Below, in pieces: positions 5,490-10,947 of a DNA stretch of 11,378 bases. The notes under the pieces were generated by a model, which saw nothing but the letters and a program-made list of their open reading frames with translations, was not told the DNA's origin and searched no databases. The stretch is from Bacillota bacterium (lineage in GTDB: Bacteria; Bacillota; GCA-003054495; Carboxydocellales; JAJZTU01): NCBI GenBank assembly GCA_021848765.1, contig JAJZTU010000089.1, forward strand, positions 1-11,378, in the 5' to 3' direction. The position numbers and the translations under genes were made by a program. Numbering within the stretch: the stretch's first letter is position 1; the number at the start of each line of letters is the position of its first letter.

Positions 5490-7160
5490 CTATGCTGTTT
5501 CCACATTTGCTGCAGCTTCCAGGCCAAACTCTTTGATAGCCATATCACGGAGCTTGTATTTCTGAATCTTGCCGCTGGCAGTAGTGGGATATTCGGCTAC
5601 AAACTTGATATACTTGGGTATCTTATGCCGGGCAATTTTCCCCTGGCAGTATTCTTTGATTTCTTCAACCGAGGAAGTCTCTCCCTCTTTCAGGCGAATA
5701 ACTGCCAGAACCTCTTCCCCGTATTTAATATCGGGAACACCTACTACCTGAACGTCCATCACCTTGGGGTTAGTATAGAGGAATTCTTCAATCTCCCTGG
5801 GGTAAATGTTCTCACCGCCGCGGATAATCATATCCTTCAGGCGGCCGGTGATCTTGCAATACCCGTTTTCATCCATGGTAGCCAAATCGCCGGTATGCAG
5901 CCACTGCTCGGTATCTACCGCTGCTGCGGTGGCATCAGGCATCTTGTAGTAGCCCTTCATGGTCCCGAAGCCCCGGGCGCAGAGTTCGCCTTGGACCCCT
6001 GCCGGTACGGTCTCACCGGTTTCCGGATCAACAATTTTTACCTCAACATGAGGTATTGCCCTGCCTACGGTACTTACCCTGAGTTCAATGGGGTCATTTA
6101 CCCTGGTCTGAGTAATAACAGGTGAAAATTCCGTCTGGCCATAGGCTATGGTAACCTCGGACATATTCATCCGCGCTACAACGGCTTTCATTACTTCGAT
6201 GGGACAAGGCGCTCCGGCCATGATTCCCGTACGCAGTGAGCTTAAATCAAATGGCCTGTTATCCAGCACCGCTAATTCCGCAATAAACATGGTAGGTACA
6301 CCATGCAGGGCAGTACACTTCTCCTTTTCCACTGCTTCCAGGACGGCTACCGGATCAAATGCTTCAATAGGTACCATGGTGGCGCCCTTGGTTACACAAG
6401 CCAAAGTACTCATTACACAGCCAAAGCAGTGGAATAAAGGCACTGGGAAACATAATCTGTCCTGTTCGCTAAAATTCATACACTCAGCAACATAATTAGC
6501 GTTGTTTAGAATATTGAAGTGGGTTAGCATAACACCCTTAGGAAAACCGGTTGTTCCGGAGGTATACTGCATGTTGATAGGCTCGGCAGGCTTCAAAGCA
6601 GCCTGCCGCTGGGCCAGTTCCTCATCAGAGACGCTCTTGCCCAGTTCCATGAGATCAGACCAGTTAAACATGCCGGGAACCTTACGGTCGCCTATCAGGA
6701 TCACATTCTTTAGAAAGGGCAGCTTTTCGCTAACCAACTTGCCGGGTTCAGAGGAGGTCAATTCCGGAACCACTTCATTGAGCATCTCCACATAGTTTAC
6801 GTCACGGTAGCCTTCGATAAGAATCAGAGTAGTCACGTCTGACTGCTTGAGGAGATAATCCAACTCAAAAGCCCGGTAGTTGGGATTGACCGTTACCAGC
6901 ACTGCCCCCATCTTGGCGGAAGCAAATTGGGTGTAGACCCATTCCGGGTAATTGGTAGCCAAGATAGCAATGTGTTCGCCCTTCTGAATCCCCAGTTTCA
7001 TCAGGCCTTTGGCCGCCTGGTTGCAGATGTTCTGCAGCTCAGCATAGCTGTGGCGGAGACCCCGGTCAACGTAAACCAGAGCATCCTTTTCCGGATATTT
7101 GGCCACCGTCTGGTCAAAAAGATCCCCAATGGTAACATTCAGCAGTTCACTCATAAACAC
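5490..7160 (-). CDS. yngI: AMP-forming acyl-CoA synthetase (fatty-acid/branched-chain acid-CoA ligase)
   Basis: ANL-superfamily ligase of 556 residues, expected to convert a carboxylic acid, ATP and CoA to acyl-CoA, AMP and PPi. The P-loop is Y-T-S-G-T-T-G-F-P-K-G (199-209). A-Y-G-Q-T-E (339-344) and H-T-G-D (422-425) form the adenylate site. G-R-L-K-D (439-443) is the hinge, followed by I-I-R-G-G-E-N-I-Y-P-R-E-I-E, and Lys531 in A-S-G-K-I-Q-K is the C-terminal catalytic lysine. It resembles medium-chain acyl-CoA synthetases and YngI; isovalerate or another short or branched acid is an inferred substrate. The start is either GTG 7160, 5 bases after AAAGGAGG, or ATG 7154, 11 bases after it; they differ by two residues. 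It lies 29 bases downstream of the dehydrogenase gene. Confidence 0.92.
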   Translation of the reverse strand: MFMSELLNVTIGDLFDQTVAKYPEKDALVYVDRGLRHSYAELQNICNQAAKGLMKLGIQKGEHIAILATNYPEWVYTQFASAKMGAVLVTVNPNYRAFELDYLLKQSDVTTLILIEGYRDVNYVEMLNEVVPELTSSEPGKLVSEKLPFLKNVILIGDRKVPGMFNWSDLMELGKSVSDEELAQRQAALKPAEPINMQYTSGTTGFPKGVMLTHFNILNNANYVAECMNFSEQDRLCFPVPLFHCFGCVMSTLACVTKGATMVPIEAFDPVAVLEAVEKEKCTALHGVPTMFIAELAVLDNRPFDLSSLRTGIMAGAPCPIEVMKAVVARMNMSEVTIAYGQTEFSPVITQTRVNDPIELRVSTVGRAIPHVEVKIVDPETGETVPAGVQGELCARGFGTMKGYYKMPDATAAAVDTEQWLHTGDLATMDENGYCKITGRLKDMIIRGGENIYPREIEEFLYTNPKVMDVQVVGVPDIKYGEEVLAVIRLKEGETSSVEEIKEYCQGKIARHKIPKYIKFVAEYPTTASGKIQKYKLRDMAIKEFGLEAAANVETA

Positions 7161-7189
7161 TTACTCCTCCTTTATTTTCCCCCTCCCCG

Positions 7190-8329
7190 CTAGCATCCGA
7201 GGAGCCGGGCGATTACGATGCGCTGTACCTCGGAGGTCCCTTCTCCGATTTCACACAGCTTCACATCACGGTAGAAACGCTCTACCGGATATTCCTTCAT
7301 ATAACCGTACCCACCGTGGATTTGTACCGCTTCAGTAGCAGCCTTGGCGGCGATCTCAGAGGCAAAAAGCTTGGCATAGGCTGCTTCTTTGCTGAAGTTC
7401 TTTTTATTATCCTTCAGCCAGGCTGCCTTCCAGATCATCAATCTGGCCAGTTCAATGTGCATGGCCATATCGGCCAGTTTGAACTGAATAGCCTGGAACT
7501 TAGAGATGGACTGACCAAATTGCTTGCGCTCCCGGGCATATTGTAGGGAAGCATCCAGGCAAGCCTGGGCAATTCCCAGGGACATAGCACCAATACTGAT
7601 GCGCCCGCCATCCAAAACTTCGAGGAACTGTTTAAATCCTTGTCCCGGTGTACCCAAAATGTTTTCCTTGGGAACCCGCACATTATCGAAATATAGTGGC
7701 ACTGTGTTGGAGCCCCGCAGGCCCATTTTGTCGAATTCTTTTCCCACGGTAAAGCCCGGGGTGCCCCTGGGGATGATAAAATTAGTAATTCCGCAGGTGC
7801 CTTTGCTCTTATCAGTTACGGCGGTAATTACTACTGTACCGGCATACCCGGCATTGGTAATAAAAATCTTGCTGCCATTGATAACCCACTCGTCTCCATC
7901 CTGAACTGCATGGGTCTGTGTTCCGCCTGCGTCAGATCCGGCATTAGGCTCTGTCAGGCCGAACGCCCCCATGTATTCACCTTTGGCAAGGGGAACCAGG
8001 TATTTTTGTTTTTGCTCTTCCGTACCGAAGAGGTAAAAAGGGGAACAACCCAGAGAGATATGGGCCGCATAGGTTATACCCGTAGATGCACAAGCCCGGG
8101 AAATCTCCTCTACGGCAATAGCGTAACTAACGGTGTCACCACCTGCGCCACCGTACTTCTCCGGAAACGGCAGTCCCAAAAGGTCCAACTCGGCCAGTTT
8201 CTTCACAATGTCTACGGGAAACTCACCGGTACGGTCTATCTCCCCTGCCCTTGGCGCAATAACTTCATCGGCAAATTCCTTCACCATGTTGCGCAGCATT
8301 GCTTGCTCTTCAGTCAATTCGAAATTCAT
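7190..8329 (-). CDS. yngJ: Acyl-CoA dehydrogenase (short/branched-chain type), first gene of the operon
   Basis: FAD-dependent alpha,beta-dehydrogenation of an acyl-CoA, passing electrons to electron-transfer flavoprotein. The 379-residue protein has the full family layout. Signature 1 is G-A-F-G-L-T-E-P-N-A-G-S-D (121-133). R-K-Q-F-G-Q-S-I-S-K-F-Q (268-279) and Q-I-H-G-G-Y-G-Y (336-343) follow. The C-terminal I-G-E-G-T-S-E-V-Q-R contains Glu363 at the usual catalytic-base position. Isovaleryl-CoA dehydrogenases instead have Ala/Gly here and a Glu in the G helix, where this protein reads L-D-G-G-R-I-S-I-G, so a butyryl- or short-chain-type active site is more likely. The ATG is preceded by GGGAGGAG with 6 bases between. 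A sigma-54 promoter lies about 50-60 bases upstream, and ligase, CoA-transferase and carboxylase genes follow. There is no signal peptide; it is expected to be cytoplasmic. Confidence 0.94.
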   Translation of the reverse strand: MNFELTEEQAMLRNMVKEFADEVIAPRAGEIDRTGEFPVDIVKKLAELDLLGLPFPEKYGGAGGDTVSYAIAVEEISRACASTGITYAAHISLGCSPFYLFGTEEQKQKYLVPLAKGEYMGAFGLTEPNAGSDAGGTQTHAVQDGDEWVINGSKIFITNAGYAGTVVITAVTDKSKGTCGITNFIIPRGTPGFTVGKEFDKMGLRGSNTVPLYFDNVRVPKENILGTPGQGFKQFLEVLDGGRISIGAMSLGIAQACLDASLQYARERKQFGQSISKFQAIQFKLADMAMHIELARLMIWKAAWLKDNKKNFSKEAAYAKLFASEIAAKAATEAVQIHGGYGYMKEYPVERFYRDVKLCEIGEGTSEVQRIVIARLLGC

Positions 8330-8366
8330 AATCTTCTCCTCCCGTTCTCTGTAGTGACCTTCTTGC

Positions 8367-8420
8367 CTACAGAAACAGCAATTCCTGTGCCCAGAACGCA
8401 GGAGTAACCCGCAAACTCAC
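8367..8420 (-). other. Orphan perfect Shine-Dalgarno with a 17-codon mini-ORF
   Basis: On the minus strand AAGGAGGTGA (8424-8433) is a full 10-base complement of the usual 16S rRNA 3' end, yet no normal gene follows. Directly after it come ATG-TGA (a start-stop pair, 8422-8417) and, overlapping, GTG at 8420. The GTG opens 17 codons (M-S-L-R-V-T-P-A-F-W-A-Q-E-L-L-F-L) ending with TAG at 8367-8369. The frame runs across the sigma-54 promoter, so it could be translated only from a transcript starting farther upstream. It may be a leader peptide, a gene remnant or chance. Confidence 0.35.
8377..8392 (-). promoter_or_regulatory. Sigma-54 (-24/-12) promoter of the acyl-CoA degradation operon
   Basis: The minus strand reads GGGCACAGGAATTGCT, with GG and GC exactly 10 bases apart. 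GGCAC and TTGCT match the -24 and -12 boxes of the consensus TGGCAC-N5-TTGCW. Transcription would start near 8366, giving a leader of about 37 bases that carries the GGGAGGAG ribosome binding site of the dehydrogenase. The divergence from chance is strengthened by the sigma-54 activator gene directly upstream. Confidence 0.82.
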
Positions 8421-8510
8421 ATTTCACCTCCTTAAGCGGTAAGATTTTTCAGATAAATGGTCGAATTGACTAAGGCAAAACCATTCGCCGGGGCCAAAGG
8501 ATGTAGCCTT

Positions 8511-8521
8511 TAGTGACACTA
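8511..8521. promoter_or_regulatory. Candidate activator-binding palindrome TAGTGACACTA
   Basis: TAGTG-A-CACTA is a short perfect palindrome, centred about 125 bp upstream of the -24 GG of the sigma-54 promoter. It contains GTGACACT, which recurs exactly at 8545-8552. Distance and shared core fit an upstream activator sequence for the adjacent enhancer-binding protein; this is inference. Confidence 0.4.
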
Positions 8522-8533
8522 CCCGACAGCAAG

Positions 8534-8551
8534 GTGTTACAATCGTGACAC
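8534..8551. promoter_or_regulatory. Candidate upstream activator sequence GTGTTAC-N4-GTGACAC
   Basis: GTGTTACAATCGTGACAC is an 18-bp inverted repeat with 7-bp arms (one mismatch) and a 4-bp centre. It is centred about 152 bp upstream of the -24 GG, a usual distance for sigma-54 enhancer sites. Size and symmetry suit a dimeric Fis-type helix-turn-helix, such as the one on the activator encoded just upstream. Confidence 0.5.
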
Positions 8552-8596
8552 TTATGTTCAGATTTTATAGAACAACCGTACAAAGGATTTTTCCAT

Positions 8597-8630
8597 AAAA
8601 AAGAGAGTATACCTCCCCGGCATCTCTCTT
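8597..8630 (-). terminator. Rho-independent terminator of the sigma-54 activator gene
   Basis: On the minus strand AAGAGAG (8630-8624) pairs with CTCTCTT (8607-8601) around a 16-base loop, followed by a run of six T (8602-8597). The stem can extend by a G-T and an A-T pair. It lies about 110 bases after the activator's stop and upstream of the operon's sigma-54 promoter, so the activator and the operon are separate transcription units. Confidence 0.7.
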
Positions 8631-8640
8631 CTAATAACTT

Positions 8641-8685
8641 GGTGTCATTATTTGTGCATCATTTGTGTAATCAGTTGTGTCATTT
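8641..8685. repeat. Four helically phased GTGT-type repeats
   Basis: Four imperfect units start at 8642 (GTGTCATTATTT), 8654 (GTGCATCATTT), 8665 (GTGTAATCAGTT) and 8677 (GTGTCATTTCC), spaced 12, 11 and 12 bp, about one helical turn. Two carry GTGTCAT, close to the GTGTCAC half-site (read on the minus strand) in the palindromes at 8511-8551. The array is centred about 270 bp upstream of the sigma-54 promoter, in the 3' untranslated region of the activator gene. It may be additional activator binding sites. Confidence 0.5.
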
Positions 8686-8738
8686 CCTTCGGACCTCACT
8701 TGTACTGGTCTCTTTTTCAGCTGATTTCCCAATGAATG

Positions 8739-9884
8739 TTATTCCAGTTTATGTTTTAGCATTTTCTTGTACAGGTTTGGACGGGAAATACCCAAGAGCT
8801 TGGCTGCCCTGGCCTTATTCCCACTGCTGTAGCCCAGAGCCTGAATCAGCAGGTCCTTTTCCATTTGGTCAATTACGTCAGTTAAAGTCTTATCACCAAA
8901 CATAGTCTTGTGCTGTTCAAGCTTTTTTTCGCTTGCATAATCAACCTCGGACAAATCCACTATCTGCGGAAATTCGTCCTCCAAGGGCACCTCCCAGGTT
9001 AGTTGTTCAATGAAGTGTTTCGGAAGGTGCTTGGGGAGAATATATTGACCGTCTACCAGATTGAAGGCTCTCTCAATAACATTCTCCAGTTCCCGGATAT
9101 TGCCCGGCCAGGAATAACGGGCAAATAAAGACTGTACTTGGGGGGTAATCCCCAGAATGTTCATCCCAAATTCATGATTATATTTACCGATGAAGTGACT
9201 CACCAAATCATTGATATCCTCTTTGCGCTCCCTTAAAGGCGGCATGGTCAAGGCAACCACATTAAGGCGATAATATAAATCTGCGCGGAACTTTCCATAT
9301 TTAATCAGTTCCTCCAGATTAACATTAGTTGCTGCAACAATTCGCACATCAACCGCTCTGGGTAATCCTCCCCCCAGGCGTTCAACTACTTTCTCCTGAA
9401 TAACCCGCAAGAGTTTGGCCTGCATGGTAGGGCTCATTTCCCCGATTTCATCAAGAAAAATTGTCCCCTTGTGGGCCAGTTCGAATTTACCTACCTGACC
9501 TCCCCTCCGGGTACCGGTAAATGCTCCCTCTTCGTAGCCGAAAAACTCGGATTCTAACAGGTTCTCCGGAATGGCGGCACAATTAACCTTGACAAATGGG
9601 CCAAATCTTCTGTTACTGCTGCTGTGAATGGCGTGGGCTAACAATTCTTTTCCAGTCCCGCTCTCCCCACGGATAAGCACATTGGATTTCCGGGGGGCAA
9701 CCTTCATAACAGTTTCCTTCAGGTCGACCAACTGTACACTGGTTCCAATAATCTGCTCAAGGCTGTATCTTGCTCCGAGTCCTGCCTCGTTCAAGTTTTC
9801 ACCTTCATTTCTGCTCAAAGCTCCTGTCTTTAGGGGACCTGCAGGGAAAGCGTCCTGTTCATGGCTGCGGGATACCGGTTTCAT
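8739..9884 (-). CDS. Sigma-54-dependent enhancer-binding transcriptional activator lacking a sensor domain
   Basis: AAA+ activator of sigma-54 RNA polymerase, 381 residues. After about 43 unremarkable residues comes the central domain: Walker A G-E-S-G-T-G-K (73-79), E-G-A-F-T-G-T (119-125), Walker B T-I-F-L-D-E-I-G-E-M (141-150), sensor I A-A-T-N (184-187), arginine-finger region F-R-A-D-L-Y-Y-R (199-206), and W-P-G-N-I-R-E-L-E-N (259-268). A C-terminal Fis-type helix-turn-helix (about 350-376) ends G-I-S-R-P-N-L-Y-K-K. There is no receiver, PAS, GAF or ACT domain. An in-frame TAG at 9903-9905, seven codons before the ATG, rules out a longer N terminus. The ATG has GGGAGGGGG upstream. The last residue of the GAFTGA loop is Thr125 (codon ACC), not Ala. 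It probably activates the operon at 8329 through the sigma-54 promoter at 8377-8392. Confidence 0.93.
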   Translation of the reverse strand: MKPVSRSHEQDAFPAGPLKTGALSRNEGENLNEAGLGARYSLEQIIGTSVQLVDLKETVMKVAPRKSNVLIRGESGTGKELLAHAIHSSSNRRFGPFVKVNCAAIPENLLESEFFGYEEGAFTGTRRGGQVGKFELAHKGTIFLDEIGEMSPTMQAKLLRVIQEKVVERLGGGLPRAVDVRIVAATNVNLEELIKYGKFRADLYYRLNVVALTMPPLRERKEDINDLVSHFIGKYNHEFGMNILGITPQVQSLFARYSWPGNIRELENVIERAFNLVDGQYILPKHLPKHFIEQLTWEVPLEDEFPQIVDLSEVDYASEKKLEQHKTMFGDKTLTDVIDQMEKDLLIQALGYSSGNKARAAKLLGISRPNLYKKMLKHKLE

Positions 9885-10008
9885 ACTTATCCCCCTCCCT
9901 GGCTAATACATAACGTCAAAGTAATTTTACAAAATATTGCCCTTAAAGACCAGAGATTTTACTTAAATGACCTTTTTGGCGAGTGAATGGTTATTTTTAT
10001 TGCCCAAA

Positions 10009-10033
10009 ATGACACATTGCCATTCAGTGGCAA
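10009..10033. promoter_or_regulatory. Candidate operator upstream of the activator gene
   Basis: ATGACAC (10009-10015; GTGTCAT on the minus strand) repeats the half-site seen ahead of the operon. Directly next to it is TTGCCA-TTCAG-TGGCAA (10017-10033), a perfect 6-bp inverted repeat. Both lie about 130-150 bp upstream of the activator's ATG and could mediate autoregulation. No convincing -35/-10 pair was found between them and the gene. Confidence 0.25.
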
Positions 10034-10092
10034 AAACCTACCACCCAATTCTTATTTGAGGTCGTTCAGGATTCATTGCCTGACGGAGACAT

Positions 10093-10737
10093 TTAATAAT
10101 TTTTTAGACGCAATATTTCCTGCTTTTGAATTTTGCCTAATACCCAGCTCATACTCAGGAGCAGTACACTTAAACTTACCACTGAAGTCCAAGCTAACCG
10201 GTATTGGGCTTGGTCAAAAAGATAAGGATGTAAATTAAGCAAGTAATCCAGCCCATCGTTTAGGGCAAACCAGACCGCGACCCAAAGCACACGGCTTCGG
10301 GGATAGGGTAAGATCAGCAGGAATAACAGGCCTTCAGCGGCCATTCCCAGATGGGACACTGTAAGCATCCAGTTTTCGAAAGTGAAGTGTCCGCTAATCT
10401 GCCAGTAACTGATATTGATTATGGCAGCCCAAATTCCATATTTCATGGCCGAAAGATTTGCCCAGAGAAAAACGCCAGGAAGGTTTTTGCCCATTAAGAG
10501 CAGTAATAGCAACACCGTAAAGAGGGTACTGGAAAAAGGACTGTCCGGAACCCAGGGCCACCAGTACCACGGTGTTTCTGCCAGCTGCCGGTGGTACCAG
10601 TAATAGCCGTAAATTGATCCTGCCGTATTTATAATCACCAGTGCCCATAGGGTAAGTGGATGCAGCATGTATTTTGCCCACCAATAACGTTGGTCTTTTT
10701 CCCAAGTCTTAACACCGATAGCTAAACTGTCATCCAT
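10093..10737 (-). CDS. DUF1405 family integral membrane protein (YpjA-like)
   Basis: A 214-residue hydrophobic protein with about six predicted membrane segments (roughly 28-48, 68-83, 88-112, 125-143, 149-166, 182-200) and a short charged N terminus. It shows the pattern of the DUF1405/YpjA family: N-T-A-G-S-I-Y-G-Y-Y-W-Y (37-48), W-V-P-D-S-P (62-67), N-x-S-A-M-K-Y-G-I-W (94-103), a conserved His129 and N-D-G-L-D-Y (160-165). The family has no established biochemical function that I know of. The ATG is preceded by GAGAGG about 9 bases upstream. It has its own probable sigma-A promoter (10801-10829). It lies upstream of the sigma-54 activator in the same direction with a 208-base gap, and nothing links it to the catabolic operon. 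Family assignment is by recognition only. Confidence 0.8.
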   Translation of the reverse strand: MDDSLAIGVKTWEKDQRYWWAKYMLHPLTLWALVIINTAGSIYGYYWYHRQLAETPWYWWPWVPDSPFSSTLFTVLLLLLLMGKNLPGVFLWANLSAMKYGIWAAIINISYWQISGHFTFENWMLTVSHLGMAAEGLLFLLILPYPRSRVLWVAVWFALNDGLDYLLNLHPYLFDQAQYRLAWTSVVSLSVLLLSMSWVLGKIQKQEILRLKNY

Positions 10738-10748
10738 ACCGAATTACC

Positions 10749-10804
10749 TCTCACTAATTAATTAGCTCCCAGCTAATAGTAATAGAAGCATTTCTCACTA
10801 ATTA
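10749..10804. repeat. 12-bp direct repeats flanking a 7-bp inverted repeat in the DUF1405 leader
   Basis: TCTCACTAATTA occurs identically at 10749-10760 and 10793-10804. Between them is the perfect inverted repeat ATTAGCT-CCC-AGCTAAT (10761-10777). On the transcribed strand one direct repeat overlaps the -10 box and the other overlaps the ribosome binding site of the DUF1405 gene, so the block could act as an operator or leader structure. It could also be a simple duplication. Confidence 0.55.
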
Positions 10805-10829
10805 TAACAATTTTCCCAGAGCAACACAA
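10801..10829 (-). promoter_or_regulatory. Sigma-A promoter of the DUF1405 gene
   Basis: On the minus strand TATAAT (10806-10801) is a perfect -10 box with an upstream TG forming an extended -10 (TGTTATAAT). TTGTGT (10829-10824) lies 17 bp upstream as a partial -35 match. The expected start near 10794 gives a leader of about 57 bases before the ATG at 10737. Confidence 0.65.
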
Positions 10830-10856
10830 AAACATCTTTGCTACCATAAAGAGCAT

Positions 10857-10880
10857 AAAAAAGGAAGGCCCATGCCTTCC
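10857..10880 (-). terminator. Rho-independent terminator of the M24 peptidase gene
   Basis: On the minus strand GGAAGGC (10880-10874), loop ATGG, GCCTTCC (10869-10863) form a perfect 7-bp stem with a 4-base loop, followed by six T (10862-10857). It lies 67 bases after the peptidase stop codon. Confidence 0.85.
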
Positions 10881-10947
10881 TAATCATCCAACTTAATTTA
10901 CCCAAAATCCTAAATTCTAAATCTTAAGTTCTAAATGAAAACTCAAA

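Noticed and set aside
4932..6125. A 397-codon open frame on the plus strand antisense to the CoA-transferase and ligase genes
   Set aside because: It has no recognisable domain, no ribosome binding site that I could see, and lies wholly opposite two well-supported genes; a shadow frame.
8475..8489. A second sigma-54-like element (GG-N11-GC on the minus strand)
   Set aside because: The spacing between GG and GC is 11, one base longer than the strict 10 required, and the flanking boxes match poorly.
10017..10033. TTGCCA/TGGCAA hairpin as a terminator of the DUF1405 gene
   Set aside because: The stem is only 6 bp and no T-run follows on the minus strand; kept only as a possible operator.
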